This document shows positions 8,046-21,405 of a stretch of DNA of 64,000 bases, piece after piece. A model generated the notes under the pieces. It saw only the letters and a list, made by a program, of their open reading frames with translations. It had not been told where the DNA came from and ran no database searches. The position numbers were made by a program, and so were the translations under genes. How positions within the stretch are numbered: the first letter of the stretch is position 1; every line of letters starts with the position of its first letter. Source of the stretch: Candidatus Thioglobus autotrophicus (lineage in GTDB: Bacteria > Pseudomonadota > Gammaproteobacteria > PS1 > Pseudothioglobaceae); assembly GCA_022448455.1 (NCBI GenBank), contig JAKUUR010000004.1, positions 1 to 64,000 of the forward strand. Reading direction: 5' to 3'.

Positions 8046-8977
8046 ATTTGACTGATACCTGCGACTCCCTGGGCTCCAATACTTAATGCTTTATCAAGTA
8101 CTTCCTTGCTCATTCCCCCGAGTAGATATACAGGTAAGTTGCTTTTGCTGATAATATCTGAGGCTACTTGCCAGCCAAGAGGTGGGATATCTGGATGACT
8201 CGGGGTCGAATTTACTGGTGACAAACTAATATAATCTGCAGAAATATTTTCTGCATATTCTGCTTCAAGAGCATTATGAGTTGAGACACCAAGAAGTTTA
8301 TTGTTGTCGCAAGGCCTTTCTTTAAGAGACAAAAGTTCATTGCTTGTTAAATGCCAACCATCACAAAGTTCTTGGTATGTTTTATTTGGTGTGTTTAGGA
8401 TAAGACTTGCTTGGTAATCCTGACAGAGTTTGTACACTTTATCTATATAAGTATGATCAAGAGATACTTTACTTCGAAGCTGGACAATCATAGTGCCAGC
8501 AATTAAGTGTTCACGACATTTTTCTATAACGGATTCAGAATGATGATCATCAGGGGTGATCCAGTAATGCTCTGGTAGAGAAATTTTGTGCACAATTTCT
8601 CTCATGGTAGGTAGTAATTTATAGTTATTTAGCTGATCTAAACTACACCAGGATGTGTCTTGCCCTTCTTGGCCTGATGGTTCTCCAGAGTATTTGTCAA
8701 CATTGTATATCCACAATTTTACAACCTTATTTGGGTATTGATGAAACATCGTGTGTTTAAGACTGCTTTTGTTAACAGTGACTCCTAGTTCCTCAGAAAG
8801 TTCTCGTTTAAGACTATCTTTTTTGTTTTCACCAACTTTAATTTTTCCTCCTGGCAATTCCCAATAGCCTGGCATAAACTGGTTATTACGTCTTTTGGCG
8901 ACGAGTATTTGTCCATTTTTGTTTAGAAGGATTCCAACAACTACTTCCTCTACTATGATTTTTTTATTAGATGACAT
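8042..8977 (-). CDS. Nudix (MutT-like) hydrolase fused to a ThiE-like domain
   Basis: A 311-residue two-domain protein. Residues 1-130 form a MutT-type Nudix domain with the full Nudix box: Gly44, Glu50 and RELSEELG at 58-65, which fits clean-up of 8-oxo-dGTP. Residues about 130-311 resemble thiamine-phosphate synthase (TIM barrel), with VQLRSK, GVSTHN, DYISLSPVNST and PVYLLGGM. The thiamine-phosphate motif is only partly kept, so this half may not make thiamine. This fusion is widespread in gammaproteobacteria. It is convergent with grxC. Confidence 0.88.
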   Translation of the reverse strand: MSSNKKIIVEEVVVGILLNKNGQILVAKRRNNQFMPGYWELPGGKIKVGENKKDSLKRELSEELGVTVNKSSLKHTMFHQYPNKVVKLWIYNVDKYSGEPSGQEGQDTSWCSLDQLNNYKLLPTMREIVHKISLPEHYWITPDDHHSESVIEKCREHLIAGTMIVQLRSKVSLDHTYIDKVYKLCQDYQASLILNTPNKTYQELCDGWHLTSNELLSLKERPCDNNKLLGVSTHNALEAEYAENISADYISLSPVNSTPSHPDIPPLGWQVASDIISKSNLPVYLLGGMSKEVLDKALSIGAQGVAGISQI

Positions 8978-9076
8978 GACTCAGTAATGATTTATGGTGT
9001 TGAACAGATGTTTTCTACTGTCATCGTTGTTAACAGTGCAAGGTAAAATACGTATTTTACTATTTGAGTTAGTGGA

Positions 9077-10633
9077 TTGGACCTTCTCGATAAAATTCAG
9101 TCGTTAGTACCAGTTAAGGACTCACTTATTCAAAACCTTATTGGTATTGAAAAGGAGAGTTTGCGTGTCTCGGAGGATGGTAGTATTTCACAAGAACCAC
9201 ATCCAGAGGCTTACGGCTCTCCACTGACCAACCCTGCAATTACAACTGATTTTAGCGAGGCTTTAATCGAACTTGTTACCGAACCATTTGATAGCGCTGA
9301 TAAGGCTCTAAATGAGTTAGCTAAAATCCAACATTTTGTGCATCATCATCTGACACCAGGTGAACGTTTTTGGCCAGCAAGTATGCCTTGTATTTTGCGA
9401 GGGCATACCAATATACCTATTGCGCAATATGGCAGTTCAAATTTGGGCATCATGAAAACGGTATATCGTCGCGGTCTCGCGAATCGTTATGGAAGTGTAA
9501 TGCAAGCAATCTCAGGCATTCATTTTAATTATTCATTTTCTTTAGATTTTTTGCAAGCCTATCGTGATTTGATGTCACCAGATATGTCTTTAAGAAGCTT
9601 TATTGATTACCACTATATGGGGCTTGCACGGAACGTTATGAGGTACGGTTGGATAATCCCTTATTTGTTTGGAGCCTCTGCATCAGTTTGTAAGTCTTTT
9701 ATGAAAGATTATCATGAACACGATTTGGAAGAGTTCGATGATAATACTTTTTACCTGCCATATGCGACCTCACTAAGAATGGGTGATATTGGTTATCAGA
9801 ACTCTCAGGAAGAAGAAAAGGGAGTGAAGGCAAATTACAATAGTCTTCATAACTATGTTCATAGTCTTCGTGCTGCAATGCAAACAAGTTGTAAAGATTT
9901 TGAAGAGATTGGTTTAAAGAAAGATGGAGAATACCAACAACTCAATACCAATATACTGCAAATTGCAAATGAATATTACGCTTCGGTTCGACCCAAGCCT
10001 CTATTACATGGAATGGATAGGCCATTGAGGGCACTTACCAATAATGGAATTGGTTATATTGAAATTAGATCTTTGGATGTTAATCCATTAATAAGTTTAG
10101 GTATTGATAAACCACAGATACAATTTTTGGAGGTATTTTTATTGTTTTGCCTTCTTCAAGATTCTGCAGCTATCTCTACGTCAGAGCAATTCGATATTGA
10201 TAATAACGATAATTTAGTGGCTCATAAAGGGCGACAGTCTGGCTTAATGCTTACAAATAATGGGAAGGAAGTATTGTTGCAGGATTGGGGTAAAGAAATC
10301 TTTGTAGGGGTTACGGATTGCTCTAAGCTTTTAACTAAAGAGCATCAGAAATCTGTTCAAAAAATGTTAAGTCGTATTAATAATCCTGATTTGACACCTT
10401 CAGCGATGATACTTGAAGAAATGAGACAGACAGAGTCAGGTTTTTTTGAATATATTGATAAATTAAGTCATCAAAATAGAGAACTATATCGAAGCAAGAG
10501 TATTGACAAGGACTATTTTGATGCATTAGAGGAGTTGGCAATATCTTCACACCAAGAGCAACTGAAGATGGAGGCCAAAGATGTATTAAGTTTTGACGAA
10601 TTCATTGAAGAATATTTTGCCGTCGATGGATAA
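9077..10633 (+). CDS. gshA: Glutamate-cysteine ligase
   Basis: Catalyses the first and limiting step of glutathione synthesis: glutamate plus cysteine plus ATP. The 518-residue length equals that of the E. coli GshA class. The N-terminus has the family motif GIEKESLRV near residue 23, followed by TDFSEALIELVTEP and the GIHFNYSFS segment. The only in-frame start is a TTG at 9077, because a stop codon lies 12 bases upstream; this weak start could keep the enzyme low. The last 8 bases overlap the start of mnmE, and grxC lies nearby, giving a thiol-redox cluster. Confidence 0.95.
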   Translation: MDLLDKIQSLVPVKDSLIQNLIGIEKESLRVSEDGSISQEPHPEAYGSPLTNPAITTDFSEALIELVTEPFDSADKALNELAKIQHFVHHHLTPGERFWPASMPCILRGHTNIPIAQYGSSNLGIMKTVYRRGLANRYGSVMQAISGIHFNYSFSLDFLQAYRDLMSPDMSLRSFIDYHYMGLARNVMRYGWIIPYLFGASASVCKSFMKDYHEHDLEEFDDNTFYLPYATSLRMGDIGYQNSQEEEKGVKANYNSLHNYVHSLRAAMQTSCKDFEEIGLKKDGEYQQLNTNILQIANEYYASVRPKPLLHGMDRPLRALTNNGIGYIEIRSLDVNPLISLGIDKPQIQFLEVFLLFCLLQDSAAISTSEQFDIDNNDNLVAHKGRQSGLMLTNNGKEVLLQDWGKEIFVGVTDCSKLLTKEHQKSVQKMLSRINNPDLTPSAMILEEMRQTESGFFEYIDKLSHQNRELYRSKSIDKDYFDALEELAISSHQEQLKMEAKDVLSFDEFIEEYFAVDG

Positions 10634-11966
10634 GATTGAAACTATATGCGCTCTAGCTACTGCTATTGGACAAAGCGGTATTGGGGTGATTCGTGTCTCA
10701 GGACCCTTGTCTAAAGTGATTGCTAACAAAGTTCTTAATGTTGAACTTGAACCTAGATCTGCTCACTATGGTTCTTTTTATGATGAAGAAAGTAATCAAG
10801 TTGATAAAGGTGTCGCAATTTATTTCTCTGGCCCTCAATCCTATACAGGTGAAGATGTACTAGAACTGCAAGGCCATGGTGGAATGAGTGTTTTGCGAAA
10901 GTTGTTAGAAACTGTCATTTTTTTTGGGGCTCGACTTTCAGAGCCCGGAGAGTTTACAAAGCGTGCGTTTTTAAATGGAAAGATGGACTTAGTTCAAGCA
11001 GAGGCAGTGCAAGATCTTATTCAGGCAAGCTCTGACAAATCAGCTCTCAGTGCGGTAAGGTCACTTACTGGAGAATTTTCTGAAAAAATAAACCAACTAC
11101 TGAGAGATTTGATTGATTTAAGGGTTTTTGTTGAGGCCACTATCGACTTTTCTGATGAGGAGATCGATTTTTTGGAATCTCACGAGGTGTCAACAAAACT
11201 TGAAATTTTAAAAAAAGAACTTCTTGACACACTTGATTGCGCAAATCAGGGTGCTATTCTGAGAGATGGCTTGCATGTTGCAATTGCCGGCAAACCAAAT
11301 GCAGGCAAGTCAAGTTTACTTAATGCTCTAACCAAACAGCCCAGTGCAATTGTTACTGATATAGCTGGAACAACACGCGATGTATTAAAAGAAACAATAC
11401 ATGTTGAGGGCATGCCGTTACATATTATAGATACCGCAGGCCTTCACAAAAGTGATAACATTATTGAGCAAGAAGGCATCCGGAGAGCGCATGCCGAAAT
11501 TGATAATGCTGACGTTGTATTGTTGGTTTATGATGCTAAGGACTCGTCAGCCGATCCCTCTATCTTGCCAGACGTCATGGTGAGTAAACCCATCATAGCT
11601 ATAAGAAATAAGATTGACTTACTAAATGCTAAGGCCGGGATGCGGCAATTTGAAGGTCAAACAGAAATTAGCTTATCGGCGAAATTTGGAGATGGGATTG
11701 AGTTATTAAGACAAGCATTATCAGATGTTGCTGGTTATAACCCCGTAGGTAATGGTGTTTTCCTTGCTCGCAAAAGACATATCCTGGCAATTGAATCGAC
11801 ACTTATATCTATCAACTGTGCTATTGAGCAACTAGAAGTTGGTGCCAGTGAATTAGTTGCTGAAGATTTACGTCAAGCAGGTATGTCACTTGGTATGATA
11901 ACTGGGGAGTTTTCCTCAGACGATTTATTGGGTGAAATCTTCTCTTCTTTTTGTATTGGAAAATAG
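10626..11966 (+). CDS. mnmE: tRNA modification GTPase MnmE
   Basis: With MnmG it installs the carboxymethylaminomethyl group at U34 of tRNAs. The product has about 446 residues from the ATG at 10626, which lies inside the end of gshA. It has an N-terminal tetrahydrofolate-binding domain, a helical domain and an inserted G domain with GKPNAGKSS (G1), IAGTTRD (G2), DTAG (G3) and NKID (G4). It ends in the catalytic C-terminal FCIGK, whose Cys is required for modification. All key motifs are present. An upstream in-frame codon at 10593 would add residues absent from the family. Confidence 0.96.
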   Translation: MDKIETICALATAIGQSGIGVIRVSGPLSKVIANKVLNVELEPRSAHYGSFYDEESNQVDKGVAIYFSGPQSYTGEDVLELQGHGGMSVLRKLLETVIFFGARLSEPGEFTKRAFLNGKMDLVQAEAVQDLIQASSDKSALSAVRSLTGEFSEKINQLLRDLIDLRVFVEATIDFSDEEIDFLESHEVSTKLEILKKELLDTLDCANQGAILRDGLHVAIAGKPNAGKSSLLNALTKQPSAIVTDIAGTTRDVLKETIHVEGMPLHIIDTAGLHKSDNIIEQEGIRRAHAEIDNADVVLLVYDAKDSSADPSILPDVMVSKPIIAIRNKIDLLNAKAGMRQFEGQTEISLSAKFGDGIELLRQALSDVAGYNPVGNGVFLARKRHILAIESTLISINCAIEQLEVGASELVAEDLRQAGMSLGMITGEFSSDDLLGEIFSSFCIGK

Positions 11967-11980
11967 AGGAATATTGGACT

Positions 11981-12000
11981 CGTAAGTTAATAAACTTACG
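11981..12000. terminator. Hairpin after mnmE
   Basis: CGTAAGTT at 11981-11988 pairs perfectly with AACTTACG at 11993-12000 around a 4-base loop, 15 bases after the mnmE stop. No U-run follows, so it may be a Rho-assisted or mRNA 3'-end hairpin rather than a strong intrinsic terminator. Confidence 0.45.
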
Positions 12001-12119
12001 GAACTTATCTGGGTAATTAATTAGGTCTATAATATTGATTTTACACACTATTATTGGTTGTGTAATTTTTGAAAGTATAGCGCATCAGGCTTTATTTTAT
12101 AAATATTCAAAATTATAAC

Positions 12120-12147
12120 TTGACGCAACATTTTGAGCCTGTATAAT
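12120..12147 (+). promoter_or_regulatory. rRNA operon promoter
   Basis: TTGACG at 12120-12125 and a perfect TATAAT at 12142-12147 are separated by 16 bases, followed by a pyrimidine-rich start region. An A/T-rich stretch (AAATATTCAAAATTATAA) just upstream is a plausible UP element. This is the near-consensus arrangement of rRNA promoters; the leader to the 16S start is about 180 bases. Confidence 0.85.
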
Positions 12148-12190
12148 TTCTCGCTCTTACCGCTACAAAATGATCAATTTTGGGGTGGTA

Positions 12191-12205
12191 GTTCTTTAAC
12201 AATTT
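12191..12205 (+). promoter_or_regulatory. boxA antitermination site in the rRNA leader
   Basis: GTTCTTTAACAATTT matches the boxA core (TGCTCTTTAACAA) bound by NusB-S10 for rRNA antitermination. The same core recurs before the 23S gene. The next bases (from 12212) form the 5' arm of the 16S processing stem. Confidence 0.75.
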
Positions 12206-12334
12206 ATCAAGCAACTTGTGTGGGCACTCGTGCAAGAAATTGTGCAGTGCACATAAAAAACAAAAGCAGATAAGCTTTTAAAAAAATTGAACTAATGGTT
12301 ACTAAATGCCATGTGTTCTAAAAAGTCAAAGATT

Positions 12335-13874
<1,540 letters not shown>

Positions 13875-13969
13875 AGAAAAGTACGAGTGTTCACACAAGT
13901 TGTTTGATAAAAATTATAGAAAGAGAAAAAAAAGACCAATAACCCAAAAATCATTGTTATTGATAATAA

Positions 13970-14046
<77 letters not shown>

Positions 14047-14073
14047 TTTTTCTGGGTTATTAGTTTTATTTTG

Positions 14074-14149
14074 GGGGCTATAGCTCAGCTGGGAGAGCGC
14101 CTGATTTGCATTCAGGAGGTCAGCAGTTCGATCCTGCTTAGCTCCACCA
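14074..14149 (+). tRNA. alaT: tRNA-Ala (UGC)
   Basis: 76 bases including CCA. Acceptor arm GGGGCTA pairs with TAGCTCC, the anticodon TGC sits in a TTTGCAT loop, and the TTCGATC T-loop is present. It follows tRNA-Ile in the rRNA spacer. Confidence 0.97.
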
Positions 14150-14161
14150 TTTTCTCTGATG

Positions 14162-14203
14162 AAAACTTAAATAAGATTTATTGTTAAGTTTTATTTAAGT
14201 TTT
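14162..14203 (+). repeat. Hairpin in the 16S-23S spacer
   Basis: AAAACTTAAATAA at 14162-14174 is exactly complementary to TTATTTAAGTTTT at 14191-14203, around a 16-base loop and followed by a short T-run. It lies just after tRNA-Ala and may guide processing of the tRNA 3' side; boxA downstream would help polymerase read through it. Confidence 0.55.
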
Positions 14204-14224
14204 TATACCTAACCTTGGTTAGGA

Positions 14225-14240
14225 GCTCTTTAACAATTTG
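14225..14240 (+). promoter_or_regulatory. Second boxA, before 23S
   Basis: GCTCTTTAACAATTTG is a close match to the boxA consensus and repeats the leader copy at 12191. The 23S processing stem follows: TTGACACAACAA (14317-14328) pairs with TTGTTGTGTCAA (17385-17396), extended by ATTGC pairing with GCAAT. Confidence 0.75.
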
Positions 14241-14468
14241 GATATGAAGTAAAGTTTGTTAAATACAATACAACGTATAAGTAGATATATGTAAATGTTA
14301 TCGAAGGTGTATTGCATTGACACAACAATTTCAAAAAATATGGATTCTCGATGATAGATTAATCTCTATCATTGAAAATAGAAATCACCGATTAGATCGA
14401 AAGATTTAGTTAGTGACTTCACAAGGTGAAATACGAAACCAGATAACCTAGATATTTTGGGGTTATAT

Positions 14469-17359
<2,891 letters not shown>

Positions 17360-17507
17360 ATAACACCCAAGATATTTGGAGATGTTGTTGTGTCAACAGG
17401 CAATATGCCTTATAAACTTTACTTTATTCCATTTTGTTATACCTCTGTGGTATAAAAACTTTTAAATCCGTTTGAGTTAAGCTTTATCTTAAATCAAACA
17501 AGCAGTT

Positions 17508-17626
17508 TGCTTAGTGATAATAGCAAGTGTGACCCACCTGATCCCATACCGAACTCAGAAGTGAAACCACTTAGCGCCGATGGTAGTGTGGGGTCTCCCC
17601 ATGTGAGAGTAGGACATTGCTAGGCT
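17508..17626 (+). rRNA. rrf: 5S ribosomal RNA
   Basis: About 119 bases. The core CCGAACTCAGAAGTGAAA and GATGGTAGTGTGGGGTCTCC is unmistakable. The terminal helix is formed by GCTTAGTGAT and ATTGCTAGGC with wobble pairs. It lies 150 bases after 23S; that spacer holds nothing else I can identify beyond the processing arm. Confidence 0.96.
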
Positions 17627-17634
17627 TTAATTCG

Positions 17635-17674
17635 AAATACCCCAAAAATCAACAGATTTCTGGGGTATTTTTTT
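17635..17674 (+). terminator. Intrinsic terminator of the rRNA operon
   Basis: AAATACCCC pairs with GGGGTATTT, and the stem continues inward with AAATC and GATTT. A run of seven Ts follows directly. It is the strongest intrinsic terminator seen in the window. Confidence 0.9.
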
Positions 17675-17768
17675 ACCTAATTTTTATTAGAAACAAATAC
17701 TTGATTTATATCGATTGAAGTCATATTTATGATGTTAGAATGTTATCTGAATTTATCACTAACTCATT

Positions 17769-20471
17769 ATGAAGGAACTACTCTTAGCTCTTAACAAGTA
17801 CTTTTCCATAGTTCCTGGACAGTTAAGACCTTATCGAAAAATTGTCCTCATACTCGCACTACTCTCAACCGTTTTTATGGGCTATGGGACGACTCGTTTT
17901 GTCTTAGACGTCTCTTTTGAATCTTGGTTTAGCGAAGATGACCCAGCAGTAAAGTCCTTAAATGAGTTTCGTGAGCAGTTTGGTAGTGATGATGGGCTCT
18001 ATATTGTATATGAGGCCAAAGACGGAGATGTATTCTCAAATCAATCTTTATCTTTGATTTCTGAAATAACTGAAGTACTTGACAACGACGAGAAAATTAG
18101 CGATGAGGTTTGGCTTGAGCAATATGGACTAACCTCCAAGGTTGCTGAGACACTAAAACATATAAAGCGGGTTCAATCTTTAACTAATATTCGCATTCAA
18201 AAAAATGAAGACGATGTATTGAGCGCACCTCTCTTGGTTCCAAAAACCATACCTAGAGATATAAACATACTTAGCGAAATTAAGTCTGAAGCTGGTAAAC
18301 ATTCCAGCCTGCCGCTCTTTATGTTTTCAAAAGACCACCGCTTTGGTGCAATCTCAATTACGACAGATTTTGGCACGATTCCTTTATTTGAAAATCAAAA
18401 TGAACAGCAGTCTTTGTTTTTTGATGACGATTGGAGTGACGATTTTGAAGATTCAGTAGATGATCAGGCTGTCCTTCAAAAGGTTAAATTTAAAGATATA
18501 GAGCCATCGCTATATATTCCTTTTATGCAGGCCGTTTCAGCCATATATGAACAACCACGGATGTTGGAAAATTTTGATTTTTATCCGATCGGGACTTCGG
18601 CGATGGTCGAGTATGCTTGGGGAACAATGATTCAAGCGGGTTTCCTTTTGGTAGGTATGCTGATTATTATTAATCTTTTGCTTTGGACCTTGTTTCGTTC
18701 AGCCAGCGCTGTAGTGCTTCCACAGTTAGCTATCGGTCTTAGTATATTGTTTGTAATTGGTGGCCTGAGTTGGCTTAATATAGCCTCCACCACACTCATT
18801 GCTTTAACAGCAATGTTAGTGATCGCCGTTGGTGTAGCAGACTGCGTCCATGTAATGAGTTCTTATTTATTGTTTAGGCGTTCTGGTAATGACCATGAAC
18901 AGGCCTTGTCGCAAGCTTATGGCAAAACTGGGGTACCAATCTTGCTCACCACTGTCACAACAATGGCGGGTATGTCCTCACTGGCAGTGACAGGAATGCC
19001 ACAGTTTGTTCTGTTTGGATTCTCTTCTGCGGCAGGAGTTGGTCTAGCTTTTCTATATACAATCTATCTATTGCCAGTGTTATTGGATTACTGGCATCCA
19101 ATGCAAGACAAGAAAGTTTCAAATGTTGTTCAACAAAAGAAAACTTTAATAAACTTAATTAAAGCTTTCTTGAAATCGATTCAAACAAAGGCTTTAAAGT
19201 TTTTATGCTTTTTTGCGAAGCCAATAATAAATTTATCACAAAGAACTGGCTTAGCTTGGTTATTGGGGGCAGACTGGTTGCAGCCATTATTGGATAAAAT
19301 TCCATCCTTCGTGCAGCGTTTTCGATATGCAGTAGTTGTGATTTTTTTTGGCGTATTTGGAATCTGTTTGTACGGTGCAACTCAAGTCAAAATTGACTCC
19401 AACTTGGTTGAGCTTTATTCTGATGATGTCCCTATTGGCAAGGCATATGATATCGTTGATGAGCACATGATGGGTACAGGGAATATGATTATTGTGGTTA
19501 ATACCGGAGAGTCTGACGCCATCATGGACCCTGCAGTTTTAAACGCAATGAGTCGTCTCCAGAGTCAAGTCAAGGAAAGTTATAGCAAATATATTATTCG
19601 AACTAACTCCTTAGCAGACTTGGTTAAAGAAACTCATGCCATTATGCAAGATGATGAACAGTACCGAACTATCCCTGACAGTCAAATCACGGTATCACAG
19701 TTGTTGTATTTGTTTAACAGCGCCAACCCAGAGGAGCGACGAGCCTTGGTGAGTGATGACTACAGTAAAAGCCACATTAGTATTCAGTTGAAAAATGCAG
19801 GGTCAAATGAATACGCAGAATTTTTTGAAGGCATCCGAAAGGACATAAGTAATGAATTTGATACATTAAAAGACCGTTACCCTAATTTGGACGTTGAAAT
19901 TACCGGTACTTTTGCAATGATGATGAGGCTTGCAGATGATTTAAGTAGGAATCAGTTCAAGAGTTTAGCTATAGCTGCTGTAGTTATTAGCTCCTTGTTG
20001 ATGGTTACACTGGGCTCATTACAGGCAGGAGCTATGTCGATTGTCCCTAACTTAATCCCAGCCACTCTGGTGTTTGGCTTGATGGGTCTTTTAGGAATCC
20101 CGCTCGACACCGATACTCTGATGATTGCACCTTTGATAATAGGTATAGCGGTAGATGATACGATTCATTTTATTAGTCATTATAGAATGTCACTTGCTGA
20201 AAACAATGACATGCAATTGGCTTTGGTTGAGACAATAAAAGAGGTAGGTCAAGCGGTTACATTTACAACATTAATACTCGGTTTTGGTTTCTTTATGCTT
20301 ACGTTTAGTGACTATCTGGGTTTGGCAAAGATTGGCGGTTTTGGATCATTGGCTATATTTGTCGCCCTGCTCTGTGACTTGCTTTTTTTCCCAGCTCTTA
20401 TTATGATATTTAAACCAAAATTTGGTCAAAAAAATGTTGATGATAATTTTAATTTTCAAGAGGCTGCCTAA
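17769..20471 (+). CDS. RND/MMPL-family exporter
   Basis: A 900-residue inner-membrane permease of the MMPL/Patched branch of the RND superfamily. One membrane helix near residues 25-45 is followed by a large periplasmic domain. A cluster of five helices comes next (about 280-440, with VIAVGVADCVHVMSS in the proton-relay helix). The plan then repeats: a second periplasmic domain to about 710 and helices to 880, with IIGIAVDDTIHF. The first periplasmic domain contains a very acidic loop (FFDDDWSDDFEDSVDD). Its stop overlaps the start of the LolA-like gene, and a barrel gene follows. The likely role is lipid or hydrophobic substrate export; the substrate is unknown. Confidence 0.85.
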   Translation: MKELLLALNKYFSIVPGQLRPYRKIVLILALLSTVFMGYGTTRFVLDVSFESWFSEDDPAVKSLNEFREQFGSDDGLYIVYEAKDGDVFSNQSLSLISEITEVLDNDEKISDEVWLEQYGLTSKVAETLKHIKRVQSLTNIRIQKNEDDVLSAPLLVPKTIPRDINILSEIKSEAGKHSSLPLFMFSKDHRFGAISITTDFGTIPLFENQNEQQSLFFDDDWSDDFEDSVDDQAVLQKVKFKDIEPSLYIPFMQAVSAIYEQPRMLENFDFYPIGTSAMVEYAWGTMIQAGFLLVGMLIIINLLLWTLFRSASAVVLPQLAIGLSILFVIGGLSWLNIASTTLIALTAMLVIAVGVADCVHVMSSYLLFRRSGNDHEQALSQAYGKTGVPILLTTVTTMAGMSSLAVTGMPQFVLFGFSSAAGVGLAFLYTIYLLPVLLDYWHPMQDKKVSNVVQQKKTLINLIKAFLKSIQTKALKFLCFFAKPIINLSQRTGLAWLLGADWLQPLLDKIPSFVQRFRYAVVVIFFGVFGICLYGATQVKIDSNLVELYSDDVPIGKAYDIVDEHMMGTGNMIIVVNTGESDAIMDPAVLNAMSRLQSQVKESYSKYIIRTNSLADLVKETHAIMQDDEQYRTIPDSQITVSQLLYLFNSANPEERRALVSDDYSKSHISIQLKNAGSNEYAEFFEGIRKDISNEFDTLKDRYPNLDVEITGTFAMMMRLADDLSRNQFKSLAIAAVVISSLLMVTLGSLQAGAMSIVPNLIPATLVFGLMGLLGIPLDTDTLMIAPLIIGIAVDDTIHFISHYRMSLAENNDMQLALVETIKEVGQAVTFTTLILGFGFFMLTFSDYLGLAKIGGFGSLAIFVALLCDLLFFPALIMIFKPKFGQKNVDDNFNFQEAA

Positions 20472-21391
20472 TGAAATATTCACTCCTTAAAGTTTCTCCT
20501 TATGTTGTGTCTGTAGTTATTTTGCTTAGTGCTTTGAGTGTTATTAGTACACAGAGCTATGCTAAAACCGATTTGAGTGCGAGAGAGATTGTTGAGCGTA
20601 TGGATGAAAACCAGCGTCAAACTACAGATTCCGCATTCACCAGGATGAAACTCACTACCTGTAAGTATGGGATAAATGATGGCAAGATCAAATGTGTTGA
20701 AAAAGCGCGCATTAAGTTAGTTGAAAGTGCACAAATCAATACAGGCGTTGACAACAAAGACACTAAATCTATTGCAATTATTTTAGAGCCTTCGAGTGAG
20801 CGCGGGATTGGTATGCTGTCTTATAGTTATGACGACAGCGACAGAGACAATGAGACCTGGTTGTATCTTTCAGCTTTAGGCAAAGTTAAGCGTATAAGCG
20901 TTAGGAATAGTGACGACGAGGAAACGGAGTCTGCCAGTATTTTTGGCACAGAAATGACAACTGAGGACCAAGAGACAGGCAAATTGGACGACTATACCTA
21001 CGAACTATTAGATCAAGGTAAGTACCGTGGCAGAGAGGTTGCAGTCATTGAATCTACTCCGAAACCTCATCGACTTAGTAAGAGTAGTTACGGGAAAACT
21101 CGAACCTGGGTAGATACAGAAAGATTTATGGCACTCAAGGTTCAAATGTTTGATAAGTATAACAACCCGATTAAACGACTCGAGGTCGGCAAGATCGAAG
21201 AGATTAATAATATATGGATGGGGAGAAGTATGACATTTATTAATTTAGTTAGCCAAAGGCTTACCAATATGAAGTTAGAGGCGATTAGTTTTGATATGGA
21301 CATTGACGAATCGTTCCTCACCCAAAGAGCCCTAACAGATCAAGCTTTTCGAGAGCAGTTTTTAGATAATTTACGTCAGCAGGCGCAATAA
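20471..21391 (+). CDS. LolA-like outer-membrane lipoprotein-sorting family protein
   Basis: A 306-residue secreted protein. An N-terminal signal ending near SYAKTDL is followed by DLSAREIVERMDENQR, as in periplasmic LolA-fold proteins of COG2834. The fold is a curved beta sheet that carries a lipid in its cavity. Segments such as DNETWLYLSALGKVKRIS and GKTRTWVDTERFMALKVQMFDK match the strand pattern of this family, which commonly sits beside MMPL-type exporters. It overlaps the exporter gene by one base and precedes the barrel gene by 14 bases. It probably shuttles the exported substrate across the periplasm. Confidence 0.8.
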   Translation: MKYSLLKVSPYVVSVVILLSALSVISTQSYAKTDLSAREIVERMDENQRQTTDSAFTRMKLTTCKYGINDGKIKCVEKARIKLVESAQINTGVDNKDTKSIAIILEPSSERGIGMLSYSYDDSDRDNETWLYLSALGKVKRISVRNSDDEETESASIFGTEMTTEDQETGKLDDYTYELLDQGKYRGREVAVIESTPKPHRLSKSSYGKTRTWVDTERFMALKVQMFDKYNNPIKRLEVGKIEEINNIWMGRSMTFINLVSQRLTNMKLEAISFDMDIDESFLTQRALTDQAFREQFLDNLRQQAQ

Positions 21392-21405
21392 TTTCTAAGT
21401 AAGTT